Shown: positions 18,910 through 27,917, counted from the stretch's first letter. The stretch: DNA of 64,000 nucleotides from Albidovulum denitrificans (GCF_002973535.1 NZ_PVEP01000004.1:243227-307226), one strand, 5' to 3'. Made by a program: numbers and translations. The notes: generated from the sequence alone by a model not told the origin.

Positions 18910-18992
18910 TCACTCGGGCAGGTTATTGGACCAGGAAACGGCCGCTTCATCCGTCAGGGCAGGCGGCGGCATCATAGTCCAAGGAGACGCCA

Positions 18993-20144
18993 TTGAAAGA
19001 CCAAAGCGCCACCGTCCCACCCACGCAGCGCTACGCGGCCCCGGCCCGCGCCCGTGGCCGCCATCGCGCGATGGTGCTGTTCTTCGCGCTTTGGGTCGTG
19101 CTGCCGCTTCTGGCCTCGGCCGCCTATCTTTATGCGATCGCGGCCGATCAATACGCCTCGCGCGTCGGGTTTTCCATCCGCAAGGAAGAGAGCGGGTCGG
19201 CGATCGAGCTTCTGGGCGGCATTACCGAGATCAGCGGGTCCTCCTCCTCCGACGCCAACTTCCTGAACAAGTATATCGGCGGGCGGGAGATGATGAAGGT
19301 CGTCGATACGACGGTCGGGCTGAAATCCGTCTATGTCCGCCCCGGCGATCCGGTCTTTGGCCTGTCTGCCGATGCCAGCGTCGAGGACATGGAAGCCTAT
19401 TGGAACCGGATGGTGAAGGTCTTTTACGACACTGCCGACGGGCTGATCGAGGTGCAGGTCAAGGCCTTCGCCCCGGCGGATGCGCAAAGGATCGCGCAGA
19501 CCATCCTTGATGAAAGCACCCGCGTTGTGAACGGCCTGACCGACGTCGCGCGTGAGGATACGATCCGCTATGCCCGCGATGAGCTTGACCATGCGGTCGA
19601 GCGGTTGAAGGTGGCGCGGCAGGCACTTACCGCGTTCCGCAACCGGACCCAGATCGTCGATCCCTCCGCCGACCTTGCCGGACGGATGGGCCTTCTGAAT
19701 CAGCTTCAGACGGAACTTGCCACGGCACTGATCGACCTTGACCTGCTTCAGGCCAATACCGGCGCGCAGGACCCCCGGATCGTCCAGACGCGCCAGCGCA
19801 TCGAGGTGATCGAGGAACGGATCAGGTCGGAGCGGGACAAGGTGTCGAACCCCGGAAACGAGGATGGCGTCGCCTATTCCAAGCTGATCGACGAATTCGA
19901 ATCCCTTCGTGTGGATCTGGAGTTTGCCGAGAAAAGCTATGTCACCAGCCTTGCCGCCTATGACGTGGCCTTGGCGCAGGCGCAGAAGCAGACCCGCTAC
20001 CTGGCGCCCTATATCGCGCCGACCCTTGCGGAAACGGCCGAATATCCGCAGCGGGCGATGTTGCTGACCCTGATCGGCGGGTTTCTGGTGCTGACATGGG
20101 GTATCGGCGTTCTGGTCTTCTATTCGGTCCGCGACCGCCGCTGA
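18993..20144 (+). CDS. capsule export inner-membrane polysaccharide co-polymerase (KpsE/Wzz-like)
   Basis: A 383-residue PCP-type protein that links the inner-membrane exporter to the outer-membrane channel in group 2-like capsule systems. It has one membrane helix near residues 28-48, a long periplasmic part with predicted coiled-coil stretches (residues 185-250 and 270-330, rich in Leu, Gln and Arg heptads), and a second helix close to the C terminus (about 350-378). Translation starts at TTG 18993, preceded by AAGGAG. It is followed one base later by the ATPase gene, so the two form an operon. Confidence 0.88.
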   Translation: MKDQSATVPPTQRYAAPARARGRHRAMVLFFALWVVLPLLASAAYLYAIAADQYASRVGFSIRKEESGSAIELLGGITEISGSSSSDANFLNKYIGGREMMKVVDTTVGLKSVYVRPGDPVFGLSADASVEDMEAYWNRMVKVFYDTADGLIEVQVKAFAPADAQRIAQTILDESTRVVNGLTDVAREDTIRYARDELDHAVERLKVARQALTAFRNRTQIVDPSADLAGRMGLLNQLQTELATALIDLDLLQANTGAQDPRIVQTRQRIEVIEERIRSERDKVSNPGNEDGVAYSKLIDEFESLRVDLEFAEKSYVTSLAAYDVALAQAQKQTRYLAPYIAPTLAETAEYPQRAMLLTLIGGFLVLTWGIGVLVFYSVRDRR

Positions 20145-20145
20145 G

Positions 20146-20826
20146 ATGATCCGCCTCATCGACCTGACCAAATCGTTCCGGCTGGCGCATGGCGAAAACG
20201 TCATTGCCGACCGGATCAACGCGACCTTTCCGACCGGCGCCTCGGTCGGGCTTCTGGGCCGCAACGGTGCGGGCAAGTCGAGCCTTTTGAAGATGATCGC
20301 GGGGACCATGCGCCCCGATGCCGGGCAGGTGGTGTCGAGCGGCTCGATCTCATGGCCGGTCGGGTTTGCGGGCAGTTTCCACCGCGACCTGACGGGGCTT
20401 CAGAACACCCGTTTCATCGCCCGCGTCTACGGCGTCGATTCCGACGATCTGGGCGCGGTGGTCGAGGAAATTTCCGGCCTCGGCCGGCAGTTTCGCGAAC
20501 GTGTGGGTACCTATTCTTCGGGCATGCGCGCGCGTCTGGCCTTTGCCGTCTCGATGGGCATCCGTTTCGATACCTATCTGGTGGATGAGATCACATCGGT
20601 CGGGGACGCGGCCTTTCGTCAGAAGAGCGAGGTGCTGATGCAGGACCGGCTGGCGAGTTCCGGGGCCATCGTCGTGTCGCATTCGCTGGGGATGATCCAG
20701 CGCCTCTGCCAGCATGGGGCGGTGCTGGAAAACGGGCGGCTGACCTTCTACGACAAGGTCGATGACGCCATCGCGCATCATCAAGCGCTGATGAATGCCC
20801 CGCGTGGGGCGCCAGACCCCCGTTAA
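20146..20826 (+). CDS. capsule polysaccharide export ABC transporter, ATPase (KpsT-like)
   Basis: A 226-residue ATPase that drives export through the KpsM-like permease. It has Walker A GRNGAGKSS (about residue 40), a Q-loop-like region, the signature YSSGMRARLAFA in the variant form usual for polysaccharide exporters, Walker B YLVDEITSVGD, and the switch His in VVSHSLGM. The motif spacing and the SSGM(R/K)xRL signature separate this group from amino-acid ABC transporters. Confidence 0.92.
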   Translation: MIRLIDLTKSFRLAHGENVIADRINATFPTGASVGLLGRNGAGKSSLLKMIAGTMRPDAGQVVSSGSISWPVGFAGSFHRDLTGLQNTRFIARVYGVDSDDLGAVVEEISGLGRQFRERVGTYSSGMRARLAFAVSMGIRFDTYLVDEITSVGDAAFRQKSEVLMQDRLASSGAIVVSHSLGMIQRLCQHGAVLENGRLTFYDKVDDAIAHHQALMNAPRGAPDPR

Positions 20827-20899
20827 TCCTGTCTGAAGGATTGGCCCCCATCATCGTTACCGACATCCGTGCCGGGGAAGGCGCGGTCGGGGGCGCGGC

Positions 20900-23407
20900 A
20901 TGGTCTCTCTCTCCTTCGGGGGTACATATCTGGGCGGGGCGCTGACAGGACCCGCCGTAGCGGCCGAGATGATCTTCGTCGGCTCCGGTGCTGCGCGTGA
21001 ACTGCATCTGGTCGATTTCGCCACCGGCATCACCACCCGCTTTGCCGTCACCGCGGGCGGTATCGGGGCCATGCTGGGGCAGGTCAGCCACACGCTGAAC
21101 CGCACCAGCCTGATTGCCGGGGATTTCTACGGCAGCGTTCTGACCGGGGTCGTGACCGCCGCGCTTGATCCCGCGACGACGGACGCGCAAAGCGCCTATC
21201 TTCACCTGAACGCCGATTACGATGAGCGGGTTGAGCTTCTGGGGGCCAGTGTCGGCGGGCAAAGCTACCTTATCGCCGCTGAAAGCGTAGGCAGCGGCTT
21301 TTCGATCTTTTCCGTCGGTGCGGGGGGCGCGCTGACCTTGCAAGGCAGCGTTCAGGATGATGGTGGCAGCTATGCCGCCGGGATCACCGCGCTGGCCCGC
21401 GTTACGGTCGGCGGGCACAGCTTCATCCTGACCGGATCGGCCAGCGAAAGCGGCGTCTCCTCCTATGAGGTTCTGGCAGGCGGGCAGATCGCGCATCGCG
21501 ATTCGATTGGTGTGGGGGAGGTGGTGCCGCTTCAGGCGGTGACCGAGCTGCGCACCGTTTCGACGGCGGGGCAGGACTATGTCCTTGTCGGCTCGGCCAC
21601 AAATTCGGCCCTGACGGTGCTGCGCGTCGCGGCCGATGGCAGCATGGTGGCCACCGATCACGTTGTAGACGATCTGTTGACCCGGTTTTCCTCGGTCACC
21701 GCGCTTGCCACGCTGAGCGTCAATGGCCGCGCCTTCATCGTCGCCGGGGGGCACGATGACGGGCTGTCACTTTTCACGCTGCTGCCCGGCGGCCAGCTTT
21801 TGCACCTGCAAACGCTTGCCGACAGCACCGCCACGACGCTTGCGGCGCCTTCGGACATCACCATGACCGTGGTCGGGACAGAGATTCAGATCTTCGTCTC
21901 CTCGGGGCTTGAGGCCGGGCTGACGCTTTACCGGATCGACATCGCGGCGCTGGGCCAGACCCTTGCGCAGCCCGGCTCTGTCCTGCCCGGCGGGTCCGGC
22001 GACGATCTGCTGGTCCTGACCGGCGGCGACGGCCTGCTGTCGGGTGGCGGCGGGGCCGACATCTTGCGGGACGGCGCGGGCAACGATGCGCTGCGCGGCG
22101 GCGCCGGCGCCGACATCTTTGTCCTGACCGAGGATGGTCGCGCCGACACGATCCTGGATTTCGAGCCGGGCAAGGACCGGATCGACCTGACGCTGTTGCC
22201 CTTCTTGCGCAACCTTCAGCAATTGCAGTTCACGCCGATCGCGGGCGGGATCGTGATCCAGTACGGGGTAGAGCTTCTGACCGTCCTGACGGCCAGTGGC
22301 AATTCGCTGACACAGGCGGATTTCGCGGCAAGCAGTCTATTGTCGCTGACGCGCTTTCCGATCATTCCGGGGGCGACAGGGGTGATGCCCGATTTGCCGG
22401 GCCAGACGCCTGCCAGCCCGCTCTTGGTTCAGGGAACCCTGCTGGCCGATACTCTCGCCGGTACCGCAGGCAGCGATTTCTACAACGGGATGGACGGGAA
22501 CGACACCTTCCTCGCCAGCGCCGGGGCGGATCATTTCGACGGTGGCACCGGGGTGGACCTTGTCAGCTATACGGGGCTGGGGGCGGCGGGCATCTACCTT
22601 GACCAGCCCGACCTCAACTGGGGCAGCGCGGCGGGGCATAGCTTTGCATCGGTCGAAAATGTCACCGGCAGCGCCTTTGCCGATGCGCTGACCGGCGATG
22701 CGTTCGCCAACCTTCTGACCGGTGGCGACGGGAACGATACGCTGGTCGGTGGGGACGGGGACGATGTGATCCGGGCCGGGCGGGACAATGACGTTGCGAA
22801 CGGTGGTGCGGACAATGACCGGATCGAGCTTGATACCGGCGACGACACGGCCAGCGGCGCGGCCGGGGATGACACGATCTATGGCGGTCCGGGCAATGAC
22901 CTTTTGTCGGGAAGCGACGGTGACGATGTGATCTTTGGCGAGGGCGGCGATGACATTATCGCCGGTGGCGCGGGGAACGACATGCTCGATGGCGGCGCGG
23001 ATAATGACCGAATGCTCGGCGGCGGCGGCGACGACATGATGTTCGGCGGGGCGGGGGATGACAGCCTTCTGGGTCTGGCGGGCGCCGATGCCCTTTCCGG
23101 CGGCGACGGCAACGATACCCTGTCGGGCGGCGTCGGGGACGATGCCCTCAATGGCGGGGCGGGGGCAGATGTGTTCCTGTTCGACAGCTTCCGCCCCGGT
23201 GAGGTGGACGTGATCGAGGATTTCGAACCCGGCACCGACGTGATCGCGATGCGTCATGTCGCGGCGCCGGGGGACAGCAACGGGTTTGCCGCGCTTGGGA
23301 TCGCGCCCATTGCAGGGGGATATGAGGTATCCTTTGCCGGGCATGTGATCGAGGTCTTCGGGCCGCTCGACTTCACCCTCTCCCCGACCGATTTCCTGTT
23401 TCTTTAG
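20900..23407 (+). CDS. large RTX (hemolysin-type calcium-binding repeat) protein with N-terminal propeller-like domain
   Basis: An 835-residue protein, probably secreted by a type I system and folded on Ca2+ outside the cell. Residues 1-350 form four or five repeats of about 60 residues (units such as GGQLLHLQTLADS and GGALTLQGSVQDD) that resemble a beta-propeller. Glycine/aspartate nonapeptides (GGxGxDxxx) appear first around residues 365-400, then in a long run at about 510-780, with DVIEDFEPGTDVIAM near the end as in many RTX C termini. There is no N-terminal signal peptide, as expected for type I substrates. No type I exporter is seen in the window. The function of the propeller part is unknown. 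Confidence 0.85.
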   Translation: MVSLSFGGTYLGGALTGPAVAAEMIFVGSGAARELHLVDFATGITTRFAVTAGGIGAMLGQVSHTLNRTSLIAGDFYGSVLTGVVTAALDPATTDAQSAYLHLNADYDERVELLGASVGGQSYLIAAESVGSGFSIFSVGAGGALTLQGSVQDDGGSYAAGITALARVTVGGHSFILTGSASESGVSSYEVLAGGQIAHRDSIGVGEVVPLQAVTELRTVSTAGQDYVLVGSATNSALTVLRVAADGSMVATDHVVDDLLTRFSSVTALATLSVNGRAFIVAGGHDDGLSLFTLLPGGQLLHLQTLADSTATTLAAPSDITMTVVGTEIQIFVSSGLEAGLTLYRIDIAALGQTLAQPGSVLPGGSGDDLLVLTGGDGLLSGGGGADILRDGAGNDALRGGAGADIFVLTEDGRADTILDFEPGKDRIDLTLLPFLRNLQQLQFTPIAGGIVIQYGVELLTVLTASGNSLTQADFAASSLLSLTRFPIIPGATGVMPDLPGQTPASPLLVQGTLLADTLAGTAGSDFYNGMDGNDTFLASAGADHFDGGTGVDLVSYTGLGAAGIYLDQPDLNWGSAAGHSFASVENVTGSAFADALTGDAFANLLTGGDGNDTLVGGDGDDVIRAGRDNDVANGGADNDRIELDTGDDTASGAAGDDTIYGGPGNDLLSGSDGDDVIFGEGGDDIIAGGAGNDMLDGGADNDRMLGGGGDDMMFGGAGDDSLLGLAGADALSGGDGNDTLSGGVGDDALNGGAGADVFLFDSFRPGEVDVIEDFEPGTDVIAMRHVAAPGDSNGFAALGIAPIAGGYEVSFAGHVIEVFGPLDFTLSPTDFLFL

Positions 23408-23419
23408 GGGCGTGTGACC

Positions 23420-24667
23420 TCAGCCCAGAAGAAGGATCTGCACATCGGCGACGTTTGTCCCGGTCGCCCCCGTGACCAGAAGGTCGCCCGCAAGCGACAG
23501 CGCGCGGTTGCTGTCGTTTTCGTCCAGAAGCGCCTGCGGGTCGCCGCCCGCCCTGCGGATACGGTCGCAGGTTCCGGCGTCCACAATCCCGCCCGCGGCC
23601 TCGGTCGGCCCGTCGCGGCCATCGGTGCCGCCCGACAGGAAGACCCAGTCGCGGTCCAGCGCGGGCATGTCCATCGCCACCCGCAGCGCCAGTTCCTGAT
23701 TGCGCCCGCCAAGGCCCTTGCCACGCAGCGTCACCGTTGTTTCACCGCCGAAGATCAGGCAGGCGGGACGGTCCTTCGGCGCTTGCCGCGCGGCCGCGAT
23801 GATCCTTGCGGCGGCCTCTGCGACATCGCCGGTCAGGTTGTCGTCGGCGATGGTGGCGTCCGCTCCGGCGGCGGCGACCATGGCCTCAAGGCTTTTGCGG
23901 TTGGAGCCGATCAGGGTGTTTCGCGCGGGGGGCAGCGGCGCCGGTGTGACCTCGTCGTCCAGAATCGCCCGCGCCGGCTGGGGAAGCGCGTCCCAAAGCC
24001 CGCGCGCGCGGAGCAATTCGCGGGCCTCCTCGCGCGTCCCGATCGGCGCGACCGTGGGGCCAGAGGCGATGACGCGCAGGTCGTCGCCGATCACGTCCGA
24101 CAGGATATAGGCCGTGACCGGGGCGGGTGCCGCGACGCGCAGAAGGCCGCCGCCCTTCAGGCGTGAAAGTTGCTGGCGGATCAGGTTGACCTCGGTGATC
24201 CCGAAGCCGTTGGCCAGCAGCAGGCGATTGACCTCGGCCTTGTCATCCAGCGTCAGCCCCGCGACCGGCGCGGGCAACAGCGCCGAACCGCCGCCGGAGA
24301 TCAGGGCGATCACGCGATCCTCGGCCTTGGCGGGCGTCAGCAGCGCCTCGACCGCCCGTGCCGCCCGCGCGCCGTTTTCGTCCGGCACCGGGTGGCCCGA
24401 GGCGATGACCGTCGCGCCCGGCAGGTCGCGGGCGTTTTCGTAGTTTGTCACCACGATCATGCTGAAGGCGCGGCCTTTCAGACGTTCGACCAGCAGCGCC
24501 GCCATCGGCAGCGCCGCCTTGCCTATCGCGACCACGCGGGTGACACCGCCCCTGTCCGGGACCGGCAGGGGGGTGTCCCTGATCGCGCTCGCCAGCGCCG
24601 CGGCCGGGTCGGCGGCAAGGCAGGCGACCGCGAAGAGCTTCCTTGCCTTGTCGCGCAACGGTGTCAC
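23420..24667 (-). CDS. gckA: glycerate 2-kinase (MOFRL family)
   Basis: Phosphorylates D-glycerate to 2-phosphoglycerate, the serine-cycle step after hydroxypyruvate reductase. It has 415 residues. The N-terminal domain contains VVAIGKAALPMA and the LISGGGSALLPAPV loop. The C-terminal MOFRL domain has LIFGGETTVTL, GKGLGGRNQELAL, and LSGGTDGRDGPTEAAGG. I chose GTG 24665-24667, two bases after the mcl stop at 24672, because the family starts close to PLRDKARKLF. It is co-directional with mcl, and the two probably form an operon. The family is also called TtuD or glycerate kinase type 2. Confidence 0.9.
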   Translation of the reverse strand: MTPLRDKARKLFAVACLAADPAAALASAIRDTPLPVPDRGGVTRVVAIGKAALPMAALLVERLKGRAFSMIVVTNYENARDLPGATVIASGHPVPDENGARAARAVEALLTPAKAEDRVIALISGGGSALLPAPVAGLTLDDKAEVNRLLLANGFGITEVNLIRQQLSRLKGGGLLRVAAPAPVTAYILSDVIGDDLRVIASGPTVAPIGTREEARELLRARGLWDALPQPARAILDDEVTPAPLPPARNTLIGSNRKSLEAMVAAAGADATIADDNLTGDVAEAAARIIAAARQAPKDRPACLIFGGETTVTLRGKGLGGRNQELALRVAMDMPALDRDWVFLSGGTDGRDGPTEAAGGIVDAGTCDRIRRAGGDPQALLDENDSNRALSLAGDLLVTGATGTNVADVQILLLG

Positions 24668-24671
24668 CGGA

Positions 24672-25649
24672 TCAGGCCCCCGCGATCTGCCTGGCCTTTT
24701 CCACCAGCACCTCGGCCTGGCGGATGGAGGCATAGTCGATCAGGCGGCCATCGAGAGAGACGGCACCCTTGCCCTCGGCCGCGGCCTGTTCCATCGCCTC
24801 AAGGATGCGCCTGGCGCGGGTGACTTCGGCCTCGGAGGGGCTCATCACCTCATTGGCCAGCGCGATCTGGCTGGGGTGGATGGCCCATTTGCCCTCGCAG
24901 CCCAGAACGGCGGCCCGTTTCGCGGCGGCGCGATAGCCGTCTGGGTCGGAGAAATCGCCAAACGGCCCGTCCACCGGGCGCAACCCGTTGGCGCGCGCTG
25001 CGACGACCATGCGGGCCAGCGCATAGTGCCACATGTCACCCCAGTGAACCGCGCGGCTGCCGTCTTCCAGCGTGTCGGTCAGGACGGAATAGTCGGGGTT
25101 CACGCCGCCGATGATCGTCGTGCGTGCGCGGGTGGAGGCGGCATAGTCGGCCACGCCGAAATGCAGGCTTTCATTACGCTTCGAGGCGGCGGCGATTTCG
25201 GACACGTTCTGCATTCCAAGCGCGGTTTCGATGATGTGTTCGAACCCGATCCGCTTGGTATAGCCCTTGGCGTCCTCGATCTGGGTCACCAGCATATCGA
25301 CCGCGTAGACATCGGAGGCGGTCCCGACCTTGGGGATCATGATAAGGTCGAGCCGTTCGCCGGCCTGTTCGACCACGTCCACCACGTCGCGATACATGTA
25401 ATGCGTGTCGAGCCCGTTGATTCGGACCGACATCGTCTTGCGGCCCCAGTCGATCTCGTTCAGGGCCTTGATGATGTTCTTGCGCGCCTGCGCCTTGTCG
25501 TCCGGCGCGACCGCGTCCTCAAGATCGAGGAAGATCACATCGACGTCGGACTGTGCCGCTTTTTCAAACATTTGCGGCGCGCTGCCGGGGACGGCCAGTT
25601 CGCTGCGGTTGAGGCGGGCCGGGGCCTGCTGGATGACGTGAAAGGACAT
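24672..25649 (-). CDS. mcl1: L-malyl-CoA / beta-methylmalyl-CoA lyase
   Basis: Cleaves malyl-CoA to glyoxylate and acetyl-CoA in the serine cycle. The Rhodobacter enzyme also acts on beta-methylmalyl-CoA in the ethylmalonyl-CoA pathway. It has 325 residues and belongs to the HpcH/HpaI-CitE superfamily, with the Mg-binding FLDLEDAVAPDDK near residue 45, a VRINGLDT substrate loop, and IPKVGTASD. The start at 25649 has GGAG at a good distance. With the malate thiokinase genes at 27.9-30.0 kb it supplies the glyoxylate that SgaA uses. Motif ATTCTTG lies 68-74 bases upstream on the same strand. Confidence 0.95.
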   Translation of the reverse strand: MSFHVIQQAPARLNRSELAVPGSAPQMFEKAAQSDVDVIFLDLEDAVAPDDKAQARKNIIKALNEIDWGRKTMSVRINGLDTHYMYRDVVDVVEQAGERLDLIMIPKVGTASDVYAVDMLVTQIEDAKGYTKRIGFEHIIETALGMQNVSEIAAASKRNESLHFGVADYAASTRARTTIIGGVNPDYSVLTDTLEDGSRAVHWGDMWHYALARMVVAARANGLRPVDGPFGDFSDPDGYRAAAKRAAVLGCEGKWAIHPSQIALANEVMSPSEAEVTRARRILEAMEQAAAEGKGAVSLDGRLIDYASIRQAEVLVEKARQIAGA

Positions 25650-25771
25650 GTCTGCGCTCCTGTTGGCTTGAGGGGTCCGGGTCGGCCTAGGCATCCATCA
25701 AGAAGATGTTTCCAGTCAAGAATAAAGTTTTCACCTGATTATTGGCGGCGAGGCGGCGCCCCCGGCATCTC

Positions 25772-26410
25772 CTATTGCCCGCCCTTCGCTGCACGATTGG
25801 CATAATAGAAGGCGATGGCCTGCGTGCGGTTCTTCACCGACAGTTTTTCGAACAGGTTCGACAAATGGAACTTCACGGTGTTCGCGCTGATCTTGAACTC
25901 CTTCGCCAGTTCGCGGTTGGTCATGCCGGTCGACAGCGCCTCCAGCAGCGCGCGTTCACGGCGGGAGAGTTGTTCGATCGGGTCCTGTTGCAGCTTGCGC
26001 ACATCGAGGAAGGGAAAGACCATCTGCCCCTGGGCGACCGCGAGGCAGGTTTCAAGAAGCGTATCGACCGGCCCGGAGCGGGAGGCGAAACCGGCCGCCC
26101 CGGCGCCCATCGCCTTGCGCGGCGTTTCTCCCGCCTCATCGCCATAAACGACGAGGCGGGGCGCATCGGGCTGTTCGCGCAGAACCTCGATCAGCTTGGC
26201 GCCGCCAAGCGCGGGCAGGTTCCAGTCGATGATGCCGACCTGCACCGGCATGCGCATGACCGCGCCAAGGAACCCCTCGGCCGTCGCGGAGGTCGCGACG
26301 AGAGAGAATCGCGGATCGCGGTCCAGAATGTCGGACATGGCGGTCAGAACCAGCGGATTGCTGTCCGCTAACATCACCGTCACCCGTCTTTCCTGTGGCT
26401 TTCCGTTCAT
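25772..26410 (-). CDS. LuxR/NarL-type response regulator with atypical receiver
   Basis: A 212-residue DNA-binding regulator, probably controlling the serine-cycle genes on both sides. The receiver (1-120) keeps the phosphoacceptor in IIDWNLP, but only one of the usual acidic pair remains (LADSNP), the Thr/Ser position reads VVYGDE, and the Lys position reads Arg in FASRSG. Classical phosphorylation switching is thus doubtful. The C-terminal LuxR HTH has LSRRERALLEAL, MTNRELAKEF, and ISANTVKFHLSNLFEKL. No sensor kinase gene is nearby. ATG 26410 is preferred over an upstream TTG because GAGGG lies before it. The promoter region contains an inverted repeat (26425-26442), which suggests autoregulation. 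Confidence 0.85.
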   Translation of the reverse strand: MNGKPQERRVTVMLADSNPLVLTAMSDILDRDPRFSLVATSATAEGFLGAVMRMPVQVGIIDWNLPALGGAKLIEVLREQPDAPRLVVYGDEAGETPRKAMGAGAAGFASRSGPVDTLLETCLAVAQGQMVFPFLDVRKLQQDPIEQLSRRERALLEALSTGMTNRELAKEFKISANTVKFHLSNLFEKLSVKNRTQAIAFYYANRAAKGGQ

Positions 26411-26424
26411 CTTTTCCCTCAAAA

Positions 26425-26485
26425 CCTACCCGAATGGGTAGGGGGTTCTTCGGTATACGACGGCATATCAACCATAATGGGTAGG
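26425..26485. promoter_or_regulatory. CCTACCC inverted repeat plus a direct copy, upstream of the serine-cycle operon
   Basis: CCTACCC (26425-26431), four bases GAAT, then GGGTAGG (26436-26442) is a perfect 7-base inverted repeat. The ten bases AATGGGTAGG at 26433-26442 recur at 26476-26485, 43 bases downstream, which is about four helix turns. The palindrome sits 15 bases before the regulator's ATG and about 207 bases before sgaA, between divergent genes. It is a good candidate operator for the LuxR-type regulator; the binding itself is inferred. Confidence 0.6.
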
Positions 26486-26648
26486 AAATTCCCCGCCAAA
26501 TTAGATGCCCGAAAGCAGGATATAGGGAGGTTGTGAAGCAAGTCGAGTCGGAATTTCATCAAGGGCAGCAATGATTACCCCCGGTAATTCCCTGGCGCGA
26601 TCCGGGGCCAGACCGGAGGGGACAGAAAACCGGCAGGGAGGCCGCCCC

Positions 26649-27896
26649 ATGACGAATGTCGCACCATTTCCCCCGCTCGAAATCCCCGAGACGCTTGCCG
26701 CCGGTCCCGGACCCGGCAACACCGATGCCCGCGTGCTGGCATCGTTTGCCAATGCCGGTCTGGCCGATCACATGCAGGCCGATGTCCTGCGCGGGATGAT
26801 CGAGTGCAAGGAGATGCTGCGCGCCGTCTGGGGGACGCAGAACACCTATACCTACGGCGTCGGCGGGACCGGGTTCAGCGGGCTTGATTGCCTCTTCAGC
26901 GCGATCCTGCCGGGCGACACGGTCGTCGCCTTTGTCAACGGCACCTTCAGCGGCATCGACGGGCTGACCATCCGCATGAAGGCCGCCAGCCGTGAGGATC
27001 TGCGCGCCAACCCGATGGACCCGCGCCCGGCGAATGTTACCATCGTCACCGTGCCGCATGGCCAGTCGGTAAGCGCCGAAGTGATCGACCGCGCGCTGGC
27101 CGAGGCGAAGCCGAAATGGGCCTTCATGGCGCATTGGGAAACCGGGTCGGGCCGCATCAACGACCTGCAAGGCTTTTCCGCCGCCTGTGCGCGGCACGGG
27201 GTTCTTGGACTGGTCGATGCGGTGTCCTCGCTGGGGATCGAGGACTTTTCGATCGACAACTATCCCGGCGTCGCGGGCTGGGCCTCTTGCCCGCAGAAGG
27301 GGGTGTTGTGCCTGCCGCTGACCTATGCGCCGGTCAGCTTCACCGACCGTTACATCGACGAGGTGCGCGCCAATGGCTGCCACACCTATGTGCATCACCC
27401 GATCCTTGAGGCGCGGCACTGGGGCATCGTCGATGGTCAGGACGTCGCCGCCGGAAGCTATCACCGCACCCATTCCGGCTATGCCGTCGCGGCCTTCCAT
27501 GAGGCGCTGCGCATCCTGCTGCAACACGGACGGGCGGAAAAGGCCCGCGACTACGCCCACCACGAACGCGCGCTCCGCGATGCGGTGACGGCGATGGGGT
27601 GCGAGGTCACGTCGAACATGACCAGCCTTGTGGTCCTGAACCTGCCGCCCGCGCTGGCCGGGCGCGAGAAAGAGCTGGTGCAGGCCTGCCGCGCCAGGGG
27701 CTTTGGCATCTGGCCGACCCTGTCGGAGCCGGTTCAGGTCCGCGTCGGCATCCTGAACCAGCTGTCGCAAGCCGCGATCACCGAGATCGTCACCCGCTTT
27801 GCGGCGGCACTGAACGAGATGGGGGCAGGGCTTGACCTTGATGAGGTCACGCAAGGCCTTGAACGCCACTACAGGGAGCCGATGGCCGCCGAGTGA
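26649..27896 (+). CDS. sgaA: serine--glyoxylate aminotransferase (class V, divergent)
   Basis: A 415-residue PLP enzyme that likely transfers the amino group of serine to glyoxylate, giving hydroxypyruvate and glycine, the entry step of the serine cycle. Class V features are AAGPGPGNTDARV at the start, the GVGGTGFSGLDC loop, LVDAVSSLG with the cofactor Asp, and PQKGVLCLP with the PLP Lys. The usual serine-glyoxylate enzymes begin LFxPGPTNxP and have GSQKGL at the Lys, so this one is divergent, perhaps closer to alanine-glyoxylate types. The serine assignment rests mainly on the operon, in which mtkA follows 21 bases later. GGGAGG precedes the ATG. Confidence 0.75.
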   Translation: MTNVAPFPPLEIPETLAAGPGPGNTDARVLASFANAGLADHMQADVLRGMIECKEMLRAVWGTQNTYTYGVGGTGFSGLDCLFSAILPGDTVVAFVNGTFSGIDGLTIRMKAASREDLRANPMDPRPANVTIVTVPHGQSVSAEVIDRALAEAKPKWAFMAHWETGSGRINDLQGFSAACARHGVLGLVDAVSSLGIEDFSIDNYPGVAGWASCPQKGVLCLPLTYAPVSFTDRYIDEVRANGCHTYVHHPILEARHWGIVDGQDVAAGSYHRTHSGYAVAAFHEALRILLQHGRAEKARDYAHHERALRDAVTAMGCEVTSNMTSLVVLNLPPALAGREKELVQACRARGFGIWPTLSEPVQVRVGILNQLSQAAITEIVTRFAAALNEMGAGLDLDEVTQGLERHYREPMAAE

Positions 27897-27917
27897 ACGG
27901 TCGTCAGGGAGGAAAAC

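Noticed and set aside
20825..20842. AATCCT/AGGATT hairpin after the capsule ATPase gene as a terminator
   Set aside because: Only a six-base stem, followed by GGCCCCC and no T tract.
21990..23200. Repetitive DNA that could suggest a CRISPR or tandem repeat
   Set aside because: The repeats are short, imperfect and in frame, coding for GGxGxDxxx calcium-binding units.
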